Assembly (NCBI RefSeq): GCF_030767025.1
Contig: NZ_JASITE010000012.1
Location: forward strand, 62,001-126,000
From: Nocardia sp. CC227C
GTDB taxonomy: Bacteria; Actinomycetota; Actinomycetes; Mycobacteriales; Mycobacteriaceae
DNA: 64,000 bases
Direction: 5' to 3'
Each line of letters begins with the position of its first letter. The first letter of the stretch is position 1. The notes beneath the pieces are model-generated. The model was not told the DNA's origin. It made no database searches and saw nothing but the letters and a program-made list of their open reading frames with translations. A program made the translations under genes and the position numbers. Of this stretch, positions 1 through 8,574 are shown piece by piece.

Positions 1-43
1 TGATCCGACCTCGCCCGCGACCGGCTCCGGCGCGCCGTGCACA

Positions 44-592
44 ATGACCCGCGTGACTCCCGAGGAAGTCCGACGCAAGCGATTCGGCAAAACCCGCCAC
101 CACGGCTACAGCCCGGCCGAGGTGGACGCCTTCTGCGCGCGCATAGCCGAGACCATCCTCGGCCGTGACCACCTCACGGCCGCCGATATCCGCCAGGTCC
201 AGTTCGGCGCACCGCCGTTCGGACACCGCGGCTACGATCAGGAACAGGTCGACGACTTCCTCGACCACGTGTGCATCGAGCTGGAGTACCTGCGCCGGGG
301 CCGCCGGATGCCCACCGCGAACGACGCGCGGGCCCTCACCCACGACGATGTGCTGCGCATCCAATTCTCCGCTCCCCCGTACGGCCTGTCCGGATACGCG
401 GCCGAGGAAGTCGGCGCGTTCCTGGACCGGCTCGCGGCCACCCTCGCCCACGACGGCCCCGGTCGGCTCACCGCGGACGAGGTGCGCCACACCGAGTTCC
501 ACACCGTGACGCACGGCGTCCCCGCCTATCACCGCGAGGAGGTGGACGCCTTCCTCGACCTGGTGATCCGCCAGCTCGACCGACCACGCTGA
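44..592 (+). CDS. Protein made of four DivIVA-type repeats
   Basis: A 182-residue protein built almost entirely of four copies of a short motif: an F/G-rich turn (GYxxxEVDxFL) followed by a short helix. The copies lie near residues 13-38, 52-78, 104-130 and 148-177; GYSPAEVDAF, GYDQEQVDDF, GYAAEEVGAF and YHREEVDAF are their cores. The motif resembles the N-terminal membrane-binding element of DivIVA/Wag31 (the DivI1A domain). The long coiled coil that polymerises in true DivIVA is absent, so this is not the polar-growth scaffold itself. It may bind membranes or DivIVA partners at the pole or septum; that is inference. It stands alone, downstream of the window edge, and is followed by a minisatellite. 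Confidence 0.75.
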   Translation: MTRVTPEEVRRKRFGKTRHHGYSPAEVDAFCARIAETILGRDHLTAADIRQVQFGAPPFGHRGYDQEQVDDFLDHVCIELEYLRRGRRMPTANDARALTHDDVLRIQFSAPPYGLSGYAAEEVGAFLDRLAATLAHDGPGRLTADEVRHTEFHTVTHGVPAYHREEVDAFLDLVIRQLDRPR

Positions 593-620
593 CCCGAAAC
601 CCTCTGGGAGACGCTGATAT

Positions 621-848
621 TCGAGTCTCCTCGCCGGTCGGACCTCGTCGCCGGTCGAGCCTCGTCGCCAGGCGGGCCTCGGGCTTCGTCGATAGTCGGG
701 CCTTGCCGGCAGTCGAGCCACGTCCCTCGTCGGGCCTCCTCGCCGGTCGGGCTTCGTCGCTAATCGGGCCTTGCCGCCGGTCGAGCCTCGTCGCTAGTCG
801 GGCCTTGCCGCCGGTCGAGCCTCCTCGCTCGTCGGGCTTCGCCGCCGG
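621..848. repeat. 17-bp minisatellite, about 13 units
   Basis: Thirteen imperfect direct copies of a 17-bp unit, consensus TCGGGCCTCGTCGCCGG, begin at 621, 638, 655, 679, 696, 713, 730, 747, 764, 781, 798, 815 and 832. A 7-bp insertion at 672-678 breaks the register once. Positions 4 (G/A), 7-9 and 14-16 vary most. The array fills the gap between the DivIVA-repeat gene and the TetR gene and supplies the last codons of the latter. Since 17 is not a multiple of three, each unit shifts the reading frame. Confidence 0.9.
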
Positions 849-1600
849 GCGGACGTCGGCGTCCGGGCGGCGTCGGCGAACAGTTCGCCGAGCACCGCGG
901 CCAGATTGTCCGACCGGTCGAAGTGGTAGCCGAGTTCGGCGGCGTGACCGGCGAACACATGCCAGACCGAGGAGGCGAGCAGGCGGGCGATGGCGTCCGG
1001 ATCCGCGAAGCCGGGGTCGTCGGGGGTGTCGGCCCAGTGCGTCACCACACCCTGCACGAGGCCGACCACCCCGTACACCAGCGGCCGGAACGACTCGACC
1101 TCGATACCAAGCACCGCGGCCCACGAGGAGAAGCGCTGCCAGAGGATCTCGGCGATCCGCTCACGCGCGATACTCGTGCTGGTCTGCGCGCCGTCGTGAC
1201 CGTGTACCGGTCCGCCCTGCCCGAACCGGTACAGCCGCGGGTGCTCCCCCGCCCACCGCACCACCGAGCGCATGACCGCGAGAATGGCGTCGTCGGCGGA
1301 TTTTCCGGGATCGAGCACCAGCCCGGACTCGAGCTCGGCGACGAATCCGCGCAGGACGAAGGCCCGGATGTGCGCGTCGAGGTCGTCGCGGTTCTCGAAC
1401 TGCCGGTACACCACCGAGCGCGCCACCCCGGCGCGCTCGGCGATCTGCTGTACCGAAACCTCTTGCGCCGCATCCTGTTCCTCGATGAGGGCCACCGCGG
1501 CCGCCAGAATGGCGTGCCGCCGCTCCGTATTGTGTTCCTGCCAGCGGCGGTACCCACCGCGACGGCGACGGTGGCGGCGCGGATCGGGCGGCGGTCTCAC
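794..1600 (-). CDS. TetR-family transcriptional regulator
   Basis: A 268-residue TetR-type repressor. The N-terminal helix-turn-helix spans about residues 20-60 (QQIAERAGVARSVVYRQF is the recognition region) and is followed by a helical ligand-binding domain. The start chosen is GTG at 1600, which overlaps the TGA of the P450 gene as GTGA, implying translational coupling; no better start lies upstream. The C-terminal residues (…ARRRSPTSEEARPAARPD) come from the 17-bp minisatellite, so the tail length is probably variable and the stop is fortuitous. It most likely controls the P450 operon through the palindrome at 3155-3183, which makes it self-regulating. Confidence 0.85.
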   Translation of the reverse strand: MRPPPDPRRHRRRRGGYRRWQEHNTERRHAILAAAVALIEEQDAAQEVSVQQIAERAGVARSVVYRQFENRDDLDAHIRAFVLRGFVAELESGLVLDPGKSADDAILAVMRSVVRWAGEHPRLYRFGQGGPVHGHDGAQTSTSIARERIAEILWQRFSSWAAVLGIEVESFRPLVYGVVGLVQGVVTHWADTPDDPGFADPDAIARLLASSVWHVFAGHAAELGYHFDRSDNLAAVLGELFADAARTPTSARRRSPTSEEARPAARPD

Positions 1601-3132
1601 CCGGTGGACTCCACGGCGTCGCGCCCGCGCGTCGCGTCGTCGAGGAAACGCGCCCGCATGGGCAGCGGTCCGTCGGGGCCGCCGGTGAACGAGATCTGGC
1701 GGCGCACACGCTGTTCCGAGACCGCGTCGAAGCGCAGGTGCTGGGCGAAGGTGGCGACCACCAGCGCCGCCTCCATACTCGCGAACCCCGAGGCGACGCA
1801 CATGCGTTTACCCGCACCGAAGGGGATGGAGGCCCGCTTCTGCCCGCGCTCCAGGTTTTCCGGCAGGTAACGGGCGGGGTCGAACTCCTCGGGCCGCTCC
1901 CACACGCGCGCGTGGTGGTGGACGCCGTGCAGGATGACGGCCACCGTGGCGCCGGGCCGGATGGGGTAGCCGCCCAGCACATCGGCGTCCTTGGCGGTGC
2001 GGGCGAGGCCGATGACCGGTGGCAGCAGTCGCATGGTCTCGGCGACGACGGCCTGGGTCCAGGGCAGCCGGTCCAGATCGGCGGCGGTGGCGGGCCGGTC
2101 GCCGAGGACCGTGCGCACCTCGTCGTAGAGGCGGTCCCGGGCCCGCGGATTCTCCGCGAGCAGCTGCCACACCCACGCCAGCGCCGTCGCGGTGGTCTCC
2201 ATCCCGGCGCCGATGAAGGTCATGAGCTCGTCGTGGATCTCCTGATCGCTGTACCGATAGCCGGTTTCGGGATCGGCGGCATCCATGAGCAGGGCGAGCA
2301 GATTGTCCTTGCGGTCGATGCGCCCGGCGCGGTGGTCGGCGATCAGGCCGTCGACCACGCGTTCGGCGTGGCGGAGATCCCGCATGGCCCGCGGTTCGAC
2401 CAACCAGCCCGCGGCTCGCATGACCCGCATGGGCCAGCGGGAATTGGCGGCCTCGCCGGCACGGCCGGTGCGCCGGTGCAGCCAGGTGGCGACATTGTGC
2501 AGCGGGTGGCTGGCATTGGTCATGAATCCGCGGCCGAAGAATCGCAGCAGCCGGGCCAGCACCACTTCGGACATGGGTCCGGTGATATCGGTGCCGAACA
2601 TGGTGCGCGAGGTGACATCCAGGGTGAGCCGGTTCATCTCGGCGTTCACGTCCACGGCGGCGCCGGTCGCGGACAGGTCGCGCACGCGCGCGATGGCGTC
2701 GTGCGCCGCCGCCACCATGAGCGGAGCGAAGCCGTCCACATTGCGTTTGCCGAAGATCGGCTGCACCAATCGCCGATTCCGTTGCCAGCGAGCCTCGTTC
2801 AGATCGGTGACCAGTCCGCGTCCGAAGGCCACGGCGAGCATGTCGTACTCGGGGCTCTTGGTGTAGTTGTTCTGGTTGGTCACCAGGACGTGCCGCGCCA
2901 ATTCCGGGCTGCGCACGATGACGAACCTCTTGAACGGCACCCGCGCCACCATGACGTCGTCCGCACCCGGCAGCCGGGTGACGTAATCCAGCACGGTGTG
3001 GTCGCGCACTCGCGGCAGGATGCCCAGTGCCATGCGGATGGACTCGCGCCAGCGCACCGGCGTGCCGTGCCATCGGATGAAGGTCGGCGTCCAGGCGGGC
3101 GGATGCAATCTCGAATCGACAGCCTCGGCCAT
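1597..3132 (-). CDS. Cytochrome P450
   Basis: A 511-residue haem monooxygenase. Visible landmarks are the I-helix (GAGMETTATAL), the K-helix ExxR (ETMR) and the haem-cysteine loop (FGAGKRMC) near residue 450. The general layout resembles E-class P450s related to fatty-acid or sterol hydroxylases; the substrate cannot be read from sequence. ATG 3132 is preferred over an in-frame ATG at 3168: a good ribosome site (GAGGAAG) sits 6-7 nt upstream of 3132, while 3168 lies inside the operator palindrome. The gene is first in a two-gene operon with the TetR regulator. No ferredoxin or reductase is adjacent. Confidence 0.9.
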   Translation of the reverse strand: MAEAVDSRLHPPAWTPTFIRWHGTPVRWRESIRMALGILPRVRDHTVLDYVTRLPGADDVMVARVPFKRFVIVRSPELARHVLVTNQNNYTKSPEYDMLAVAFGRGLVTDLNEARWQRNRRLVQPIFGKRNVDGFAPLMVAAAHDAIARVRDLSATGAAVDVNAEMNRLTLDVTSRTMFGTDITGPMSEVVLARLLRFFGRGFMTNASHPLHNVATWLHRRTGRAGEAANSRWPMRVMRAAGWLVEPRAMRDLRHAERVVDGLIADHRAGRIDRKDNLLALLMDAADPETGYRYSDQEIHDELMTFIGAGMETTATALAWVWQLLAENPRARDRLYDEVRTVLGDRPATAADLDRLPWTQAVVAETMRLLPPVIGLARTAKDADVLGGYPIRPGATVAVILHGVHHHARVWERPEEFDPARYLPENLERGQKRASIPFGAGKRMCVASGFASMEAALVVATFAQHLRFDAVSEQRVRRQISFTGGPDGPLPMRARFLDDATRGRDAVESTG

Positions 3133-3154
3133 GGCGGGCTTCCTCACCGTGCGG

Positions 3155-3183
3155 AGTGAGTGGGACATGCTGTCCCACTCACT
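3155..3183. promoter_or_regulatory. Operator palindrome for the P450/TetR operon
   Basis: A perfect inverted repeat with 13-bp arms (AGTGAGTGGGACA and its complement) separated by TGC. It overlaps the -10 box and lies 23 bp before the P450 start. A third CTCACT/AGTGAG half-site follows at once (CTCACT TT AGTGAG, 3178-3191). The size and symmetry suit a TetR dimer or pair of dimers; the downstream TetR gene is the obvious candidate. Confidence 0.8.
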
Positions 3184-3209
3184 TTAGTGAGACACGGTGA
3201 CACGGTCAA
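3181..3209 (-). promoter_or_regulatory. Predicted sigma-70-type promoter of the P450 operon
   Basis: On the minus strand TTGACC (3209-3204) and TAAAGT (3186-3181) are separated by exactly 17 bp. The -10 box sits on the edge of the operator, so bound repressor would block RNA polymerase. Confidence 0.65.
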
Positions 3210-3227
3210 CGGCCGTGGCGGCTCCGC

Positions 3228-3431
3228 TCACCGGCGCACGCGCCGCCAGCTGAAGGACCGTCCACCCAGACCCGCGCGGCCGCCGGTGCCGTACCCGGCC
3301 AGGTGCAGGGCGACGAGCAGGAACCCGGCGATGACGAGCGTGCCCGAGGTGACGGTGTCCCCGAGGGTGGCATCGACCAGATCGAAGATCAGAGCGAGAC
3401 CGAAAGCCACGGCGGCGGCAATAGCGAGCAT
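3228..3431 (-). CDS. Small two-helix membrane protein
   Basis: A 67-residue protein with two hydrophobic segments (about residues 2-18 and 29-47) separated by a short polar turn (DATLGDTVTSG), then a basic tail ending WRRVRR that probably faces the cytoplasm. The start is ATG 3431, five bases after GGAGG. Longer upstream reading frames exist but lack hydrophobic or domain character. It lies upstream of the P450 promoter in the same direction and is probably transcribed separately. I do not recognise a family with a known role. Confidence 0.6.
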   Translation of the reverse strand: MLAIAAAVAFGLALIFDLVDATLGDTVTSGTLVIAGFLLVALHLAGYGTGGRAGLGGRSFSWRRVRR

Positions 3432-3638
3432 GAGTACCTCCTGTATTCGCCGCCCGGATACCCGCTGCCGGCAGGACCAATCAAGGCATTCGGTCACCAG
3501 CACCCGTATCGCGCTCGAACGCAGGACGTTCGTTGTCCCGCACCACCGCCCGACGCGCCGTCCGATCAACACGCCGAACTCGCGATATTCTGATGCCATC
3601 CGTGCCCCCACTACCAGACGCCCTCGTACCGTTAGGAC

Positions 3639-4220
3639 ATGACCGCCGTGCACGAGTCGATCATGACCACCGAGGAGTTCGAGAAACTCGCCGAGGCGGC
3701 GGATCGCATCGCGGAAGGCGTGCGACTCGAATTCATCGACGGACAATTGGGGGCCAAGGCGATGCCGGACGGGGATCACGGTCGAATCATCCAATGGCTC
3801 ATCCGTCTCTTCGTGGCACTTCGCCCCGAGTTGTTTCTCACGCCCGAACAGGGGCTACGGGTCGATCGATACCGCACAGGCCGTGCCCGACCCGATGGCG
3901 TCCTGGCCGCCGCCGACGCCTTCGTCGGCCAGGGCGAGTGGGCGGACCCCGAACCGATGCTGATGGCGGTCGAAGTCACGTCCGGTGACCAGGACACCGA
4001 ACGTCGCGATCGACAGGAGAAGCCGAAAGCGTACGCCGACACCGGCATTCCGGTGTACCTCTTGATCGACCGGGCCACGTGCGAACTGGTCGTCTACAGC
4101 GACCCGAACGGCGAGCGGTACGACCGCGTGCTGTCCGTCCCCTTCGGCGCGACGGTGCAACTGCCACCGCCGGTGGATGTCCACCTCGACACCGACCCGT
4201 TGAAAGCATGGGTGCGGTGA
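3639..4220 (+). CDS. Uma2-family (DUF820) nuclease-fold protein
   Basis: A 193-residue member of the Uma2/DUF820 family, which has the PD-(D/E)xK restriction-endonuclease fold. The family pattern is seen: RPDGVL near residue 85, then VEVTS and a later Lys-containing segment (RRDRQEKPKAYADTGIPVYLLID). The biochemical role of this family is unknown; its members are widespread in actinobacteria and cyanobacteria, often as several paralogues. ATG 3639 is used; ATG 3663 (MTTEEF) is an alternative that would remove eight residues. No partner gene is adjacent. Confidence 0.8.
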   Translation: MTAVHESIMTTEEFEKLAEAADRIAEGVRLEFIDGQLGAKAMPDGDHGRIIQWLIRLFVALRPELFLTPEQGLRVDRYRTGRARPDGVLAAADAFVGQGEWADPEPMLMAVEVTSGDQDTERRDRQEKPKAYADTGIPVYLLIDRATCELVVYSDPNGERYDRVLSVPFGATVQLPPPVDVHLDTDPLKAWVR

Positions 4221-4310
4221 GACGCGATTCGATGTAGAGCCGCTTCACCTCGGCTCGCACCGCGCACCGACGAGTCCCCCCTGATCGTCCGCGCGACCCG
4301 GGTGGCGCAA

Positions 4311-5402
<1,092 letters not shown>

Positions 5403-5411
5403 CCGGGCGTC

Positions 5412-6017
5412 CTATCGGTTCTTGCCCAGCACGCTCAGCGCCGCGCGCAGCGTCTGTGAGGTGCCGAGATCGGGCTGTTCGGCCAGAATGGCGTCCACGG
5501 CGGGTTCGGCCTGCTTGACGCCGAAACCCAGCCCGGTGAGCGCCTCGACGACCTGCTCGCGCACCGGCGTGACCGCGGGCGCGGGGCCCGATCCGGGCGG
5601 ACCCGATTGCACCGGAACCAGATTCACCTTGTCGCGCAGTTCCACCACCATGCGCTCGGCCCCGCGCTTGCCGACACCGGGCACCCGAGTCAGCGCGGCC
5701 ACATTGGATTCGGCGAGGGCCTTGCGCAGCGCCTCGGGTTCCAGCACCGCCAGCACCGCCATGGCGAGTTTCGGCCCGACACCGGACACGGTCTGCAACA
5801 GGCCGAACAGTTCGCGCGCCTCGGTATCGGCGAAACCGAACAGCGTCATGGAGTCCTCGCGCACGATCATGGCCGTGTAGAGCCGCGACTCCGCCCCGCG
5901 GGTGAGTGTGGCCAGGGTGGCGGGGGTGGCATTGAGCCGGTACCCGACACCCGCGGCCTCCAGCACCACATGGTCGAGTCCGATCTCGAGCACCTCACCG
6001 CGTACCGACGCGATCAC
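5412..6017 (-). CDS. ruvA: Holliday junction DNA helicase subunit RuvA
   Basis: A 201-residue protein that binds four-way junctions as a tetramer and loads RuvB. It starts with the typical MIASVRGEV (GTG start at 6017), has the helix-hairpin-helix region (SGVGPKLAMAVL and RVPGVGKRGAERMV, about residues 75-125) and a C-terminal domain III that contacts RuvB. Its GTG overlaps the TGA of a 33-codon upstream scrap (GTGA), which occupies the usual place of ruvC. An SOS box lies about 100 bp upstream, so induction by DNA damage is likely. Confidence 0.97.
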   Translation of the reverse strand: MIASVRGEVLEIGLDHVVLEAAGVGYRLNATPATLATLTRGAESRLYTAMIVREDSMTLFGFADTEARELFGLLQTVSGVGPKLAMAVLAVLEPEALRKALAESNVAALTRVPGVGKRGAERMVVELRDKVNLVPVQSGPPGSGPAPAVTPVREQVVEALTGLGFGVKQAEPAVDAILAEQPDLGTSQTLRAALSVLGKNR

Positions 6018-6115
6018 CCGGATACCGCCTTCCGTTGCCGGTCCAGCCTGTCCCTGTACAGCCGCCGCGCGGCCAGCCCGAGGATACGCGTCACCCCCAC
6101 TCGCTCACCGCACAC
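6014..6115 (-). pseudogene. Probable ruvC remnant (33 codons)
   Basis: A short frame from GTG 6115 to the TGA overlapping ruvA. It reads VTRILGLAARRLYRDRLDRQ then RKAVSG at its end. RuvC proteins of actinobacteria carry a VTRIL-type segment before their last catalytic block (DAADALALA) and end in a basic helical tail; here the first and last pieces seem joined with the catalytic part missing. The resemblance is from memory and short, so the identity is inferred from sequence, position and the retained SOS box. It could still be translated as a leader coupled to ruvA. Confidence 0.5.
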
Positions 6116-6129
6116 GAACAACTGTTCGA
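6114..6129. promoter_or_regulatory. LexA (SOS) box upstream of ruvAB
   Basis: On the minus strand TCGAAC-AGTT-GTTCGT, matching the actinobacterial/Gram-positive LexA consensus TCGAAC-N4-GTTCGA at 11 of 12 fixed positions. A -10-like TAGACT (6136-6131) precedes it directly, so LexA would cover the transcription start. Confidence 0.8.
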
Positions 6130-6335
6130 GAGTCTAACGGACCGGCGCGGGTCGACCGCCCACCGACACGGATCGCGGGCACACGCGATATCCCGCGTCG
6201 CGATACGAGAGAAGACGCGGTACGCGCGATAGCAGCTCGGCAGCGCGATGTGAGCGAGAATCCAGATGCGAAGCCGCCGCGGGAGACCGGCGCGGGATAC
6301 GGGGCGCTGTCGACTCTCCGCCAGCACCGCGCGGG

Positions 6336-6854
6336 TCAGGCCACACCGCCGAGCGCCACCTCGAACGCCCGGTACGCATCCTCGGTGAACAGGACGAACC
6401 GCACTTCCCGCACGGATGTTTCGGTCGAGCACACGGTCTCCACCGCGATACGCGCCCCATCGTCGAGGGGCCACCGGAATATCCCGGTCGACACCGCCGG
6501 AAACGCCACCGTCGCCGCCCCCAGCTCATCCGCGACCCGCAGCGATTCGCGATAACAGGACGCCAGCACCGCCGACCGATCCTCACTCGCCGACCACACC
6601 GGCCCCACCGTGTGAATCACCCACCGCGCGGGCAACTTCCCGGCCGTCGTCGCCACCGCCCGCCCCTGCGGCAGCCCCCGCCCGTACCGCGACGCCCGCA
6701 GCGCCCGGCACTCGGCCAGAATCTCCGGCCCACCCTTACGATGAATGGCCCCATCGACCCCACCCCCACCCAGCAACGACGAATTCGCCGCGTTCACCAC
6801 GGCGTCCACCTCCTGCTCGGTGATGTCACCGCGCACGATGAGCAACTCGACCAT
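6336..6854 (-). CDS. Macrodomain protein (ADP-ribose/O-acetyl-ADP-ribose hydrolase type)
   Basis: A 172-residue single macrodomain. The ADP-ribose-binding hallmarks are present: GDIT near residue 9, the VNAANSSLLGGGGVDGAIH loop near 20-40, and the phosphate loop FPAVSTGIF near 118-126. This pattern is that of YmdB/MacroD enzymes that deacetylate O-acetyl-ADP-ribose or remove ADP-ribose from acidic residues. ATG 6854 is used; longer upstream reading gives sequence without domain character. It is not joined to a sirtuin or ADP-ribosyltransferase gene here. Confidence 0.88.
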   Translation of the reverse strand: MVELLIVRGDITEQEVDAVVNAANSSLLGGGGVDGAIHRKGGPEILAECRALRASRYGRGLPQGRAVATTAGKLPARWVIHTVGPVWSASEDRSAVLASCYRESLRVADELGAATVAFPAVSTGIFRWPLDDGARIAVETVCSTETSVREVRFVLFTEDAYRAFEVALGGVA

Positions 6855-6883
6855 GCCGCCGATTCTTCCACGCGGCGGCATCG

Positions 6884-7084
6884 CTACGCGGCGAACGTCA
6901 TCGGCCGTGAACGCTGCGGCGACCGCTGGCGTGCCTCCCGGTCGAGCCGGGAACGGATCTCGGCGACGGTGCGCCCGGCTCCCCGCCGTAGGGAATGCTC
7001 CGCCCGACGCGCGATCGCCAGTCGCCAACCGACCAGGATGCCCATCGCCGCGCCGAGTGCCAGATACACGATCGCGCCGATCAT
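6884..7084 (-). CDS. Small membrane-anchored protein, third gene of a tiny operon
   Basis: A 66-residue protein with one N-terminal hydrophobic helix (MIGAIVYLALGAAMGILVGW) followed by a basic region (RRAEHSLRRGAGRTVAEIRS). ATG 7084 overlaps the TGA of the preceding gene (ATGA) and has a GAGGTGG site upstream. No known family is recognised. It is the last of three coupled small genes (7480 to 6884) transcribed away from the XRE regulator. Confidence 0.55.
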   Translation of the reverse strand: MIGAIVYLALGAAMGILVGWRLAIARRAEHSLRRGAGRTVAEIRSRLDREARQRSPQRSRPMTFAA

Positions 7085-7284
7085 CTCGCCCACCTCGAAT
7101 CATCGGAGTCGCCGTCGCGTGCCGAGCGGCGTCCGCGGCTCAATGCGGGCACCAACGCGAGGAAGTACCGCCGCGCGGCGCAATCGCCCCCGCAGTCCCG
7201 GTGCCGCGCCAAAGCCCGTTGCGCCACCTCGAAATTCAGAATCGGATGATCCGGAACCCGGTGAAAGATCGGATTATCACCCAT
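7081..7284 (-). CDS. Small hypothetical protein, second gene of a tiny operon
   Basis: A 67-residue protein starting MGDNPIFHRVPDHPIL. It has a CGGDC motif (about residues 31-35) in a basic context (RALARHRDCGGDCAARRY), then a charged tail ending DSDDSRWAR. ATG 7284 lies 4 bp after the stop of the upstream gene and its own stop overlaps the next start, so all three are likely co-translated. The cysteine pair could bind metal, but no family is recognised. Confidence 0.55.
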   Translation of the reverse strand: MGDNPIFHRVPDHPILNFEVAQRALARHRDCGGDCAARRYFLALVPALSRGRRSARDGDSDDSRWAR

Positions 7285-7288
7285 CGCT

Positions 7289-7480
7289 TCAACTCCCCAC
7301 ATGCGGGGCATCGGCGGGCACCAGCTTCCCCGCCTCGATCAGCACACGCTTCGCCTGCGCCTTCGCCGGACACACCGAAACCGGACATGCTCTGTGAGCC
7401 TGCATGATTCGATGCGCGCGCGACGGCGTGAGCGTGGAATCCGGCACCGCGCAGTGCGCCACCGGCGGAAGTTCGTGCAT
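7289..7480 (-). CDS. Small cysteine-containing protein, first gene of a tiny operon
   Basis: A 63-residue protein starting MHELPPVAHCAVPDS with a strong ribosome site (GAGGAGGT, about 9 bp upstream). Cysteines at about 10, 32 and 37 (AHRACPVSVCPAKAQAKRVL) suggest a small metal-binding or disulfide fold. The last part (AKRVLIEAGKLVPA) looks helical. It is divergent from the XRE regulator gene at 7687, sharing a 206-bp intergenic region. Similar tiny genes are common next to XRE/DUF397 pairs in actinomycetes; function unknown. Confidence 0.6.
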   Translation of the reverse strand: MHELPPVAHCAVPDSTLTPSRAHRIMQAHRACPVSVCPAKAQAKRVLIEAGKLVPADAPHVGS

Positions 7481-7686
7481 CGTCGGCCACCTCCTCGAAC
7501 TCTCGAATGCGTTTGAGCTGTTGAGAATCCCCTGACCTCGGGGAATGCCGTCAGTACACTCCGAAGCACGGGAATTCGGCACCCCCTGACACGCGATTCG
7601 GCCGAGATAACGCGGCATTTCCACCCAGCACGTTTCCACGGCAGAGCTTTCCAGAATTGGGTTCATCCGATAGTGAGGCAAACGAG

Positions 7687-8574
7687 ATGCTGACCGGATC
7701 CACACTCGCCCGCCGCGCGCTGGGGCGCGAACTCAGGCGGCTGCGCGAGGCCGCCGGAATGAATCAATCCGTCGCGGGGCGAGTCATCGGGGTATCGCCC
7801 CAGACCATAGGGCGTATGGAGGACGGGCTACCGACCAAGGTGTCGGACTTGTACATCAATGCGCTGTGCGACGCCTACGCGGCCGTAACAACGGAACGAA
7901 CGATGCTACTGACGCTGGCATACGAGGTACGGGCGACCCGCAAAGCGGGTGGTGGCTGGTGGCGTGCCTACGCCGATGCGATGCAGGTTGGCTTCGACCA
8001 CTACATGAGCCTCGAAGAATCTGCTCAGCGGCTGGGAATCTGGAAGACGGCGGTCATACCCGGCCTGCTCCAGACCGCCGAGTACCGCCGCTCGATCGAG
8101 TGGACCCAGCATCCCGAGATGCCTCCCGAGCAGGTCGAGAAGCGAATCGAGATAGCACTCCGGCGGCAGCAGCGGCTCGGGGAAGCCGACTTCACCATCG
8201 ACGCGATTCTGTGGGAAGCCGTTCTCCGCGACCAGATCGGCGGCTCGCGGGTCATGGCCGACCAGATGCAGAGACTGCTGGAGGTGTCGCAGTCGCCGAA
8301 CGTCTCCCTGCGCGTCGTGCCCTTCGACTGCCGAGGCCATCTCGGATCCTGTGTGGGATCCTTTGTGATACTGGAGTTCTCGAACCTCGCGGCGACCGGG
8401 TTGACCACGCCACCCGTGGTGTACGTGGAAGAATACGCGGGAGATCTGTACCTGGAACGTGAGTCCGAAGTGAGTCGCTACCGCAACGCGTTCACCGAGA
8501 TCAGCCGAGCGGCACTGGACGAGGACACCTCCAGACAGCTCATCCTGTCGATAGCGAAGGAGCACTCGCAGTGA
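7687..8574 (+). CDS. XRE-family regulator with DUF5753 domain
   Basis: A 295-residue protein with an N-terminal helix-turn-helix (about residues 10-65; MNQSVAGRVIGVSPQTIGRM) and a C-terminal DUF5753 domain (about 95-290), typified by IPGLLQTAEYRR and, later, VVPFDCRGH. Such proteins are abundant in Streptomyces and Nocardia and pair with a DUF397 protein, as here. Some pairs act in development (BldB/WhiJ-type systems), but no specific target can be given. ATG 7687 is preferred over 7657 because GAGG lies upstream. Its TGA overlaps the DUF397 GTG. Confidence 0.88.
   Translation: MLTGSTLARRALGRELRRLREAAGMNQSVAGRVIGVSPQTIGRMEDGLPTKVSDLYINALCDAYAAVTTERTMLLTLAYEVRATRKAGGGWWRAYADAMQVGFDHYMSLEESAQRLGIWKTAVIPGLLQTAEYRRSIEWTQHPEMPPEQVEKRIEIALRRQQRLGEADFTIDAILWEAVLRDQIGGSRVMADQMQRLLEVSQSPNVSLRVVPFDCRGHLGSCVGSFVILEFSNLAATGLTTPPVVYVEEYAGDLYLERESEVSRYRNAFTEISRAALDEDTSRQLILSIAKEHSQ

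Noticed and set aside
3133..3168. ATG at 3168 as the P450 start (MSHSLRTVRKPAMAE…)
   Set aside because: It lies inside the operator palindrome, downstream of the -10 box by only about 13 bp, and has no ribosome site; ATG 3132 has GAGGAAG in place.
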